Source of the DNA: an uncultured Bacteroides sp. | Lineage (GTDB): Bacteria; Bacteroidota; Bacteroidia; Bacteroidales; Bacteroidaceae | DNA: 33,804 bases | Reading direction: 5' to 3' | NCBI GenBank assembly: GCA_947176775.1 | Contig: CAMWRY010000005.1 | Span: 1-33,804 of the forward strand | Shown: positions 17,919 to 25,530 of the stretch, one piece after another | Position numbering within the stretch: position 1 is the stretch's first letter | Layout of the letters: every line of letters starts with the position of its first letter | Notes under the pieces: generated by a model | Told to the model about the DNA's origin: nothing | Databases searched by the model: none | What the model saw: the letters and a program-made list of their open reading frames with translations, nothing else | Translations under genes and position numbers: made by a program

Positions 17919-18281
17919 CTCTTCCAACGGTTCATCGCGCAGCGTAAAGGTGTACATGTACCTGTCTTTCAATCCATCTTCCAAATTGATTTCCACGCCG
18001 TACCACTTGGACAGGAAACGGCAAACATTCCCCAACGATTCGTTGGACATAAGCAGTTTGTCCTTTGTCCATAACCTGTCGAAATCCACATCTCCGGCAG
18101 CCACATTCAAGCGGTTGTTCTTTTTATCATAAACCGCTATATCGCCCGGTTTCAGGAAAACATTCTCGGAAGAAGTATTCAGAGAGACCACACCCTCCAC
18201 GAGGCTCACCCTGCTCTCATTGGCCAAAGAAGGAGCCGCTACATTAAATTGGGTACCATGCACCACCACCTGCATTCCGTC
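17919..18281 (-). pseudogene. FecR anti-sigma factor, inverted internal-to-C-terminal fragment
   Basis: About 120 residues of a FecR protein are readable on the minus strand. The start is QVVVHGTQFNVAA (end of the FecR periplasmic domain), followed by VSLVEGVVSLNT and LKPGDIAVYDKKNN. A DUF4974-like domain follows (LLMSNESLGNVCRFLSKWYGVEI, then TFTLRDEPLEE). The cytoplasmic sigma-binding N-terminus, the membrane helix and the last strands are absent. The fragment is opposite in orientation to the adjacent sigma-factor remnant, although the two genes normally run in the same direction, so an inversion has occurred. On its upstream side it is fused out of frame to a GH2 fragment. Confidence 0.85.
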
Positions 18282-18283
18282 AG

Positions 18284-19126
18284 CATCTGCACCACCTCCT
18301 CTTTCTCGCCGGCACGCAGGTTCACTTCCTGTGCTCCGGTCTGCACCTTCCGGCCCTTTCCGCCCTTCCGGTTCCATTCGAACAAGGTGTGTCTGAGGAT
18401 GATATTTTCCACCTTTTCCGCTTGGTTCTCCACCTCGGTCTGCACGCTTACCTGCGCCATCGACTCGCCGACCTGCGGATAGGTGACAAAGATGCCTCCG
18501 CTTGCCCTGCGTTCGGACAAGATGGGATGGGTGATGTGTACCGCCGGTTTGGCTATCAGGTTCACATCCCGGTAGAGGCCACCGTAGTAGCAGAAGTCCA
18601 GATTCTCCAGCACCTCGTTCTCCGTATCAGGGTTCAGTCGGCCGCTGACATCCACCACAAAAGGCGTATAGCCGCCGGCATGCTGCATCAGGTGCTTGCC
18701 GTTCACCCATACATCCGCCAAGTGCATCGCTCCTTCGAATTCCAGCCAAAGGCGTCCGGCAGCCTCCTGCCGGGACACTTTCAGCCTCTTTTTGTAATAG
18801 CAGATACCCTGCCACTGGTGCAGCACCGTCAGTTCCTCGACAAAAGGCGTGTGGGGCAGACGGACATTGTCCCACTCCTTGGTAGTCAACGCACTGAACT
18901 CGCTCTTCAGGGTATCTGCCGGAATACGCAGTTCGTTAGCGGCCATGCTGACGTGCTCTACATTGTATTGTGAACTCCAATCCGAACCTTGGTTTCTGAT
19001 TTCGCCGACCTGCTGTGTCCGGGTCAGGCGCACGAAACTCCAATCGTCGTTGATGTTTCGTTTTTGTGCCGTGGTTCCTGCCGTAAGGCAGAGTAAAAAG
19101 AGTAAATGAAAAATTCGCTTGTTCAT
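18284..19126 (-). pseudogene. GH2-type glycoside hydrolase (beta-galactosidase-like), N-terminal fragment
   Basis: About 280 residues are readable. There is a signal peptide (MNKRIFHLLFLLCLTAG, cleavage near TTAQ), then the GH2 sugar-binding jelly-roll with DDWSF, VRLPHTPFVEE, WQGICYYKKRLKV, VWVNGKHLMQHAGGYTPF and FCYYGGLYRDV. It then passes into the immunoglobulin-like domain. The TIM barrel with the catalytic glutamates is completely missing, so the product cannot be an active hydrolase. The reading stops by chance at 18239 within the fused FecR fragment. Around 18608 the sequence passes directly from ENEVL to ENLDF; relatives as I recall them have about 16 more residues there (a DNRDNP...PPGKP stretch), which suggests an in-frame deletion as well. 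Confidence 0.82.
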
Positions 19127-19144
19127 GGCTTTTGTTGTTTCACT

Positions 19145-19440
19145 TTACTTATTATTGAAATGGAACCAGTTGAAGTCAGCGCATCCGTCCACGCCCTGCG
19201 GCGAAGTGGTGAAGTTGAACAGCGCGAAGCGATTGGCCGTCCACGGCAATCCGAGGCCCATTTTAACTATGGTCTCTACGATTGTGTTATCGTTGCACAT
19301 GACGATTTTGCGTGCGCCCCCTTCCCGGCAGACAGCCACGTAGGCATAAGGGAACTCGAAAATACCGAAACCGGCCACGTTACCATCCTTCAATCCGGTG
19401 ACGTCCAGTTCCACGGTACCCTCCGACGAGAGGTGGCGAA
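19145..19440 (-). pseudogene. GH43-type glycosidase, C-terminal domain fragment
   Basis: About 95 residues resemble the C-terminal concanavalin-A-like domain of GH43 beta-xylosidases and arabinofuranosidases: GTVELDVTGLKDG, AGFGIFEFPYAYVAV, then RFALFNFTT and a final DFNWFHF strand. The five-bladed catalytic propeller is missing. The stop at 19145 is only 18 bp before the GH2 start, so the original GH43-GH2 operon order survives at this joint. Upstream the homology breaks off where the 22-bp repeat array begins. Family assignment is from pattern memory. Confidence 0.65.
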
Positions 19441-19792
19441 AAAGGAAAGCCCTGCAAGAGGATGCAGGCTTCCTGCAACGTCACTGCAAAGAGGATGCAC
19501 TCTTGCTGCAAACAGGCTTGCAGCAAAAGTGCAACAAGCTTGCAGTGACTCTGCAACAGGCTTGCAGTGACACAGCAACGGGCTTGCAGCAAGAGTACGA
19601 CAGGCTTGCATGCGTTTAAAGTGCTTGAGCCTGCCCAGGAAGCGGAGTTGTTTTTGAGACAGAAGAACAAAAGAGCGGATTTATTTCCCCTCTTCTGTCC
19701 CTTTGTTCTTTTGCCGAAACACGAATAAGGGTACAGCCCCCATTTCGTGTCATGTGTTATACAATGAATTCACTAATATGTATAATCACCTT
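19441..19792. other. Non-coding stretch between opposed gene remnants
   Basis: About 350 bp without a believable gene. It holds the 22-bp array (19451-19618). The rest (19619-19792) contains purine- and pyrimidine-rich runs around AGAAGAACAAAAG and CTTTGTTCTTTTG that are partly complementary. I see no promoter, terminator or transposon end in it. Confidence 0.6.
19451..19618. repeat. 22-bp-period tandem hairpin array (about seven units)
   Basis: CTTGCA recurs at 19517, 19539, 19561, 19583 and 19605, exactly 22 bp apart each time. Less regular units of the same length extend back to 19451. The best unit (19539-19560) contains TTGCAG and CTGCAA separated by five bases, a 17-bp dyad, so the array is a chain of potential small hairpins. 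Units differ by several bases, so the array is old or was built imperfectly. Because 22 is not a multiple of three, it reads as an alternating Leu/Gln/Ala/Cys-rich nonsense peptide in several frames. It sits exactly at the break between minus-strand and plus-strand gene remnants. Confidence 0.88.
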
Positions 19793-20121
19793 ATGAAAAA
19801 CAGATTTTCACTACTCACCTGCATGCGGCTCTTGCTGGCAGCACTCGACGGGTGGCACAGAAGGCCAACGAGTGGATTCCCTGGATGGCACGCATCAACG
19901 CCTCGGGCAACGGCTACATGTGGCTGAACGGACACAACATCGGAAGGCATTGGGAAGCCGGTCCGCAACGCGAATTCTTCTTGCCCGAATGCTGGCTGCA
20001 CTTCGGCAAGGGCCGGAAGAACGTATTGGTGATGGGACTGCGCCAAACAGCCAACGGCGCCCAATTGAAGGCCATGGAGATAGCTCCCTACCGGGAAATG
20101 GCGGAGATACGGAGAAAATAA
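19793..20121 (+). pseudogene. Glycosidase remnant: signal peptide frameshifted onto a C-terminal domain
   Basis: An ATG at 19793 begins a signal-like peptide (MKNRFSLLTCMRLLLAA). The frame then leads into nonsense, while a different frame from about 19840 encodes a well-preserved C-terminal domain with ARINASGNGYMWLNGHNIG, RHWEAGPQREFFLPECWL and NVLVMGLRQ. This pattern is the galactose-binding-like jelly-roll at the end of beta-galactosidases of the GH35/GH2 kind in Bacteroides. The middle of the enzyme, including any catalytic domain, is gone. The two parts may derive from one gene by deletion or from two genes. Product assignment is tentative; the broken state is clear. Confidence 0.72.
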
Positions 20122-20144
20122 AATTATCGACTTACTCCTTAAGA

Positions 20145-20623
20145 ATGATGGCAAAACAATACATACACTCCCTCCTATCAGGAAGTATAGGCCTACTTAT
20201 GGCAGCTTGCGGCGGTTCGTCCAACGAACTCTTGCAAGCGTTGGAAATCGTTTCGCGGCACACCATCTGCTACGATGCCCCACCGCAACGGATTCCTTGT
20301 CCCTATGCCACGGATGCCCCCTTATTGGGAAACGGCTCCATGTCCGTCGCCATAGCAGGCACACCGGAGAAACAGGTGTTCTACGTGTGCCGCAACGACT
20401 TCCCCTCCGAACAGTTGCTGGACCGGACCGATGACGGCGTGCTGTACCTTTCGCATGCCTTCACGGAAGATGTGGATATCCCCACCCGAGCAGTCATGGC
20501 ACTGCGCAACCTGTCGGGCAACAAGAGCGAATTTGAATTGCAACCGGACGTGCCCGGCTGGTGATAGAGACGGCTCCCCACGTCTCTTACCGCTTTGAAC
20601 ATGCAGGCACCGGAGTGGACTGA
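20145..20623 (+). pseudogene. Lipoprotein glycosidase remnant: N-terminal fragment joined to an unidentified tail
   Basis: From the ATG at 20145 there is a lipoprotein signal (LLMAACGG, cysteine at about residue 22), then RIPCPYATDAPLLGNGSM, SVAIAGTPEKQVFYVCRND and later strands. This resembles the N-terminal beta-sandwich of (alpha/alpha)6-barrel glycosidases such as GH95 or DUF5703-type proteins. The frame stops at 20564 after 139 residues. Another frame continues across that point with LVIETAPHVSYRFEHAGTG and stops at 20621-20623, just before the terminator. That looks like the genuine C-terminus of a second protein, joined by deletion around 20470-20560. The enzyme family is uncertain. 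Confidence 0.65.
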
Positions 20624-20631
20624 CAGTCCGG

Positions 20632-20690
20632 AAAAAAAAGAAGGCGTGCCGGAAGTGAATCATCTCACTCCGGCACGCCTTCTTTTTTTT
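20632..20690. terminator. Strong bidirectional terminator
   Basis: GAAGGCGTGCCGGA (20640-20653) and TCCGGCACGCCTTC (20669-20682) form a perfect 14-bp stem. An A-run lies before it and a T-run after it, so it can stop transcription from both sides: the glycosidase remnant on the plus strand and rhaM on the minus strand. Confidence 0.92.
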
Positions 20691-20691
20691 A

Positions 20692-21072
20692 TCATCCCTC
20701 GTACAGATAGAACATCCGTTCCATCATCTTCCACTTTTCAGAGGAAGACTGGCCCGGTTCGCACTTTTGGAACTTGGCCACAAACGCTTCCCACTCCGCC
20801 TGTCGGGGCAGTGAAGCCAAATGGGCCATCGCCGTATCCCAATCGAAGTCGAGAGGTGTTTCGACAATCATGAACAGGCGGCTTCCCAAAATGTAGATTT
20901 CCATTTCCAGAATGCCTACCTGGCGGATGCCTTCGCGTATTTCGGGCCAAAAGCCTTCCTTACTGTGCCATTTCCGGTAACAAGCGATAAGTTCCGGGTC
21001 CTCCTTCAAGTCAAGGGTCTGGCAATAGCGCTTGACAGGAGCCTGATGTGTTTTTACTTTATATCCCTGCAT
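20692..21072 (-). CDS. rhaM: L-rhamnose mutarotase
   Basis: 126 residues, slightly longer than the roughly 104-residue E. coli enzyme because of a 14-residue N-terminal extension and a longer tail. It interconverts alpha and beta anomers of L-rhamnose (or a related deoxysugar) for cytoplasmic breakdown. Family motifs: KRYCQTLDLKEDPELIACY, then WPEIREGIRQVGILEMEIY, then RLFMIVET and the C-terminal EKWKMMERMF. Tyr32 and His36 in CYRKWH are candidate active-site residues. It appears intact, but no rhamnose isomerase, kinase or aldolase gene is in the window. It lies 50 bp after the tricorn-like gene and faces the debris region, so it may be the surviving end of the lost glycan locus. Confidence 0.88.
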   Translation of the reverse strand: MQGYKVKTHQAPVKRYCQTLDLKEDPELIACYRKWHSKEGFWPEIREGIRQVGILEMEIYILGSRLFMIVETPLDFDWDTAMAHLASLPRQAEWEAFVAKFQKCEPGQSSSEKWKMMERMFYLYEG

Positions 21073-21122
21073 ATCATGTAGTGGTTAAGGGGGTTGTCTT
21101 TATCTGTATCGTCGAAGGAACT

Positions 21123-24100
21123 TTATTTCGATAGGCCCTTCAGTAGGTTGTCTACAGCAGCCTTCAGCTGTGCATCCTCTCCTCTCAAAACTGCTTCCGG
21201 TTCGTTGTACACCAGAATGTCGGGCTGCAAGGTACGATTCTCCAGGTAATTTCCTTGCATATCCATGCATCCCACTTGAGGAATACCGAATACAATGCTC
21301 GGGTCAATCTGACGTTCCCACCAAACCGCAGTCATGGTTCCCGCCACGGGAGTACCTACCAGTTTGCCGATACCCAACGTCTTATATACAAAAGGAGTAC
21401 CGTGGGCATTGCTGTAGTTGTCCTCGCAAACCAGCATACAGGAAGGTTTCAGCCATTTATTGAAGGGGTCGCTGCCTATGTACTGGCCTCGCGGAGCAAA
21501 GCGCTGATACTCTTTTCCGCCCAGCAACGTCACTACGTCATCGTGCAGCCAACCGCCTCCATTATGACGGATATCCACAATGACCGCCTCTTTCTTACGG
21601 TTGCCTTCGCTCAACAGGTCGGAATACATCTTACGGAAACTCTGGCTGTCCATACCCTTGATGTGGATGTAGGCAATGCGTCCACCGGAATATTCATCTA
21701 CCTTCTTACGGCAGTTTTCTACCCAACGCTTATAAAGCAGCTCATTCTGAGCGCCATAAGAGATGGGCTTCAAGGTCTCTTCAAAACGCTTCTTAGTGGC
21801 AGGGTCGTAGACCGAAAGAACTACCTTGCGTCCCACCTTGCCTTCGAGCAACGGGAAGTAGTCGGCACCGGCCTTGATAGCAACGCCGTCTATCTGCTCG
21901 ATGATGCAGCCCGGCTTGACGTCCGTCTTCTTCTTTGTAAGCGGACTTTGAGCTATAATCTCCTTGATTTTCAATCCGTCGCCCGTATAAGCCTCATCGT
22001 AGAAGACACCCAAGGCGGCCGTAGAAAGCGCTGCACCCGGAGCGCCATAACGTGCTCCCGTATGCGAACCGTTCAGTTCGCCCAGCATTTCACTCAGCAT
22101 CTCCGCGAAGTCATAATTGTTGTTGATATGGGGCAGGAAGCGCTTGTAGGTCTCCTTGTATCCGGCCCAGTCTGCTCCATGCAGGTCGGGCACATAGAAC
22201 TTATCATCCACCTGCTGCCAAACGTGGTCGAAAATATACGCACGCTCGCCATAAGGACGATAGTCGAAGAAGGCCTCGAACGCAATCGGGGTGATTTTGC
22301 TACCCTCAATCTCTATCTTCTTCATCCCGTCATAGGAGCAAAGGAAAATGTTCTTCCCTTTCTTATCCGGCTGCAAGGCGCCTGCTCCTACCTTCTTCAG
22401 GAGAATCTTGGTCGTATTCTCTTTCAGATGATGTTCCCAGAGGTCATAGCCGCCTTCGAAGGTAGCCAGATAGTAGAGTTTGTCCCCCTTCTCGGAAAGC
22501 ATGGCATCGGCCATGTGCGAGGAGTTGACAGTCAGACGGACAATGCGGTCGAAACGGTTGGCCAGGTCGAACTTCAGCGGTTCCACCTTCGGTGTTTTCT
22601 CGGCCTCTTCCTTCTTGTCGGCTTTCTTCTTTCCGTCTTTCTTGTCGGCTTTTTCTTTGTCATCTTTCTTCTCTTTCTCCTTCTCTGCCTTTTCCGCCTC
22701 TTCGAGCAAAGCGGTCTCTTCCTTGTTCATCAGGAAGCGGTCGTATGCCTCGGCATCAAAGAACATGATGTAGGCATCGTCCTCGGCACCCCAGCTGCCA
22801 TGGCTGCGATAGCCGGCACGGTCGCTGGTCCATATCATGGCCTTTCCGCCCAAAACCCACTTGGCACGGCCGTCGGAATAGCCGCTTTCGGTCAGATTCA
22901 CCATTTCGCCCTTTCCGTCGGCATTCAGCAGGACAACGTCTTTATTGTTCCAGCCGCCCACGCCGATGTAGTCCGAAAGAATCCATTTGCTATCCGGACT
23001 CCATTGGAACCACTGGTCGCCATCCGAATACGAGTATTGGTACTTGGCATCCATAACGGTGCGCACAGCTTTGGTCTTCAGGTTGATGACCCGGATGGCG
23101 GTGCGGTTTTCGAGGAAGGCTATCTCCTTGCCGTCAGGACTGTATCGGGGACGGAAAGAGGTGACATCCGAATGGGTCAACTGCTCTTCCTTCAACTCGG
23201 TGGCATAGGTGAAGAGTTTCTCTTCCTTGCGCACAATCGTCGATGTATAGAGCTGCCACAGTCCGCCACGCTCGGCAGCATAGACCAGCGTTCGGCCGTC
23301 GGGAGCGAAATTCACGTCACGTTCCTGACAAGGCGTATTGGTTATCTGCTTGGTAGTCTTATACTCTACTGAAGTGACATAGATATCGCCACGCAAAATG
23401 AAGGCTACTTCCTTGCCGTCCGGCGACACGGCCATCTCCGTGGCACCGCTGTGTCTCAGCTGGCGGATGAGGTCTTTGTCATTGCGGTCGGAAACAATAC
23501 GGACATTCACTTTCTGCGGCTCTCCGCCGGGAAGCATCGTATAAATCTCTCCATCGAATCCATAGCACAAACGGCCGTCCGACGCCACGCTGAGGAAACG
23601 TACCGGATTCTTGGTATAGTGCGTCAACTGCACAGCCTTGGCATCGCCGGGAGTACGCTGATAGACATTGAACGAACCGTTCTCCTCGCTCAAGTAGTAG
23701 AACGTCTTTCCGTCAGGAGCCCACACCGGTTCACGGTCTTCTCCTCCGAAGGTGGTCAGCTGCCGGTATTGCGGATTCTTTCCGGGAGTATACATCCAGA
23801 TATCACGGGCGATGGGCGATACCTGGTGTTTCCGCCAATAGTCCTCGTACCCCTTTTTGTCCTGATACAGCATGGCACCTTCCCGGTTGATGGAGATGCA
23901 CTCCATGGGCATGGACGATACCATCGTCGGGCGTCCTCCATCTACAGATATCTGATATACTTGGGCAAACTGTCCATTGGAAGGGAAAACAACGGCTTCT
24001 GCCGAAGGCATGATGCTGGCCGAGAACAGGACATGTCCGGCATCAGTAAAAGCCAGCGGAGTTTCATTGCCCGAATGGGTAGTCAAGCGACGCGGCTCGC

Positions 24101-24395
24101 CCCCTTCCTTGGAGACCAGATAGACGTCCATGCTTCCCATGCGGTCCGAAGCAAAAGCAATCTGCTTGCTGTCCGGACTCCAGACCGGAGCAGTGTCGTG
24201 GGCCGGATTGGTAGTAATCTGCATGGCACGGCCGCCACCTACCGGTACTGTGTAAAGATCTCCTTTATAGGAAAAAGCAATCGTCGTTCCATCAGGAGAG
24301 ATAGCACAATGGCGCATCCAGAGCGGAGCAACATCCTGTGCCAAAGCAAAGCCGGCCAGACAAGTGGCGGCAACACTTAGTAATAGTTTCTTCAT
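21123..24395 (-). CDS. Tricorn-like S41 protease with beta-propeller and PDZ domains
   Basis: 1090 residues from the ATG at 24395, where a signal peptide starts (MKKLLLSVAATCLAGFALAQ); an upstream in-frame start would add 37 implausible residues. The N-terminal half has two beta-propeller regions with PD40/WD40-like repeats (APVWSPDSKQIAFASDR, YSPDGKEIAFLENR and others). A very charged Lys/Glu/Asp linker follows at about 560-600, then a helical C1 domain, a PDZ domain (about 800-870) and the S41 core. The tricorn catalytic tetrad is visible: Ser777-His778 (NGSHTGA), Ser995 (DNYSNAHG) and Glu1052 (LENRTLQPD). It is likely a periplasmic peptidase that trims peptides fed through the propellers. 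It starts downstream of the mdh terminator. Confidence 0.92.
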   Translation of the reverse strand: MKKLLLSVAATCLAGFALAQDVAPLWMRHCAISPDGTTIAFSYKGDLYTVPVGGGRAMQITTNPAHDTAPVWSPDSKQIAFASDRMGSMDVYLVSKEGGEPRRLTTHSGNETPLAFTDAGHVLFSASIMPSAEAVVFPSNGQFAQVYQISVDGGRPTMVSSMPMECISINREGAMLYQDKKGYEDYWRKHQVSPIARDIWMYTPGKNPQYRQLTTFGGEDREPVWAPDGKTFYYLSEENGSFNVYQRTPGDAKAVQLTHYTKNPVRFLSVASDGRLCYGFDGEIYTMLPGGEPQKVNVRIVSDRNDKDLIRQLRHSGATEMAVSPDGKEVAFILRGDIYVTSVEYKTTKQITNTPCQERDVNFAPDGRTLVYAAERGGLWQLYTSTIVRKEEKLFTYATELKEEQLTHSDVTSFRPRYSPDGKEIAFLENRTAIRVINLKTKAVRTVMDAKYQYSYSDGDQWFQWSPDSKWILSDYIGVGGWNNKDVVLLNADGKGEMVNLTESGYSDGRAKWVLGGKAMIWTSDRAGYRSHGSWGAEDDAYIMFFDAEAYDRFLMNKEETALLEEAEKAEKEKEKKDDKEKADKKDGKKKADKKEEAEKTPKVEPLKFDLANRFDRIVRLTVNSSHMADAMLSEKGDKLYYLATFEGGYDLWEHHLKENTTKILLKKVGAGALQPDKKGKNIFLCSYDGMKKIEIEGSKITPIAFEAFFDYRPYGERAYIFDHVWQQVDDKFYVPDLHGADWAGYKETYKRFLPHINNNYDFAEMLSEMLGELNGSHTGARYGAPGAALSTAALGVFYDEAYTGDGLKIKEIIAQSPLTKKKTDVKPGCIIEQIDGVAIKAGADYFPLLEGKVGRKVVLSVYDPATKKRFEETLKPISYGAQNELLYKRWVENCRKKVDEYSGGRIAYIHIKGMDSQSFRKMYSDLLSEGNRKKEAVIVDIRHNGGGWLHDDVVTLLGGKEYQRFAPRGQYIGSDPFNKWLKPSCMLVCEDNYSNAHGTPFVYKTLGIGKLVGTPVAGTMTAVWWERQIDPSIVFGIPQVGCMDMQGNYLENRTLQPDILVYNEPEAVLRGEDAQLKAAVDNLLKGLSK

Positions 24396-24413
24396 AATGA
24401 TTATTATTAGGAT

Positions 24414-24460
24414 AGAAAAAAACCTCACGGCTTCTCCTTCCGGAAAAAGGCCATGAGGTT
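24414..24460 (-). terminator. Intrinsic terminator of mdh
   Basis: On the minus strand AACCTCATGGC (24450-24460) pairs with GCCGTGAGGTT (24421-24431), with one G-T pair, followed by a run of T (24414-24420). It lies about 32 bp past the mdh stop. Confidence 0.88.
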
Positions 24461-24492
24461 TACTTATTATCTTAATGAAGTTACCCTCGGAT

Positions 24493-25434
24493 TTAGAGAG
24501 CACCAACTTCTTTCAAAGCAGCATTGGTTTTATGAACCGCAGCAGCGCTGGCAGCAAATTTAGCTTTTTCGTCAGCATTCAGTTCCAGTTCGACAATCTT
24601 TTCGATACCGTTCTTGCCAAGGATAACAGGAACACCGATGCAGATGTCTGATTCACCGTATTCTCCTTCCAAGAATACTGAGCAAGGAATCATCTTCTTC
24701 TGGTTGTGGATGATAGACTCAACCACGTATGCACCTGCCGCACCCGGAGCATACCAAGCGGAAGTGCCCAACAGTTTGGTCAACGTAGCACCACCTACCA
24801 TTGTAGAGGCAACCACTTCGTTCAGCTTCTCTTCGCTCAACAGTGTGCTTACCGGCTGGCCTTTGTAAGTAGCCAGACGAGCCAACGGAATCATAGTGGT
24901 ATCACCATGACCACCGATAACCATGCCTTCTACTTCGTTGGCATTGCAGCCCAAAGCCTGAGACAGGAAATATTTGAAACGAGAGCTGTCCAAAGCACCA
25001 CCCATACCGATGATACGGTTCTTAGGCAAGCCCAAAGATTTCAATGCAAGATAAGTCATGGTATCCATCGGATTGGAGATAACCACGAGAATGGCGTTCG
25101 GAGAATATTTCAAGATGTTCTGTGCAACCGACTTAACGATACCTGCATTTACACCAATCAGTTCTTCACGAGTCATGCCAGGCTTACGGGGAATACCGGA
25201 AGTAATCACTACAACATCGGAATTGGCAGTCTTCTCATAATCGTTGGTACAACCAACAATAGTGGTGTCGAAGCCCAACAGCTGAGCAGTCTGCATCATA
25301 TCCATTGCCTTACCTTCTGAAACGCCTTCTTTCACATCCAGCATTACCACTTCGTCAGCCACTTCGTTAAAGGCCAACACATTGGCGCACGTAGCACCTA
25401 CGTTACCTGCACCTACTACGGTTACTTTTGACAT
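24493..25434 (-). CDS. mdh: Malate dehydrogenase (LDH-like type)
   Basis: 313 residues. It interconverts malate and oxaloacetate with NAD. The Rossmann motif GAGNVGATC is at residues 8-16, with Asp33 (MLDV) selecting NAD over NADP. Substrate arginines are visible at Arg83 (IPRKPGM), Arg89 and Arg152 (SSRFKYF), and the catalytic His176 lies in GGHGDT. The Arg83 neighbourhood (RKPGM) marks it as malate rather than lactate dehydrogenase. In Bacteroides this serves the reductive branch from oxaloacetate towards fumarate and succinate. It has its own promoter and terminator. Confidence 0.97.
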   Translation of the reverse strand: MSKVTVVGAGNVGATCANVLAFNEVADEVVMLDVKEGVSEGKAMDMMQTAQLLGFDTTIVGCTNDYEKTANSDVVVITSGIPRKPGMTREELIGVNAGIVKSVAQNILKYSPNAILVVISNPMDTMTYLALKSLGLPKNRIIGMGGALDSSRFKYFLSQALGCNANEVEGMVIGGHGDTTMIPLARLATYKGQPVSTLLSEEKLNEVVASTMVGGATLTKLLGTSAWYAPGAAGAYVVESIIHNQKKMIPCSVFLEGEYGESDICIGVPVILGKNGIEKIVELELNADEKAKFAASAAAVHKTNAALKEVGAL

Positions 25435-25478
25435 AATTTCTAAAGTTTTTTTGTTTATAAGTGTTCTTTAAGATTGCA

Positions 25479-25510
25479 CAAAAGTACAGCGAACTTCGTA
25501 ATTAAGGAAA
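25479..25510 (-). promoter_or_regulatory. Promoter of mdh
   Basis: On the minus strand TACTTTTG (25479-25486) matches the -7 consensus. TTTC (25507-25510), 20 bp upstream, is one base from the -33 consensus TTTG. The leader would be about 40 nt. Confidence 0.65.
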
Positions 25511-25530
25511 TATTTCCGCAATAATTTTAG

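Noticed and set aside
17841-18377. A genuine gene covering the FecR fragment from its first ATG
   Set aside because: The first 30 codons are the GH2 gene read in the wrong frame and the last 25 are sigma-factor DNA read antisense; only the middle is FecR.
19380-19670. Repeat-protein gene on the minus strand (Leu-Leu-Gln-Ala repeats)
   Set aside because: The repeats come from the 22-bp DNA period, which shifts frame each unit; all frames look similarly repetitive, and there is no start context or homology.
17620-20623. Integrated mobile element or island boundary
   Set aside because: No integrase, transposase, attachment-site duplication or tRNA target is visible at either side; rearrangement of a former glycan locus explains the pieces better.
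21255-23372. A 705-codon open frame on the plus strand
   Set aside because: It is exactly antisense to the tricorn-like protease, has no recognisable domain, and its residues mirror the codon bias of the real gene.
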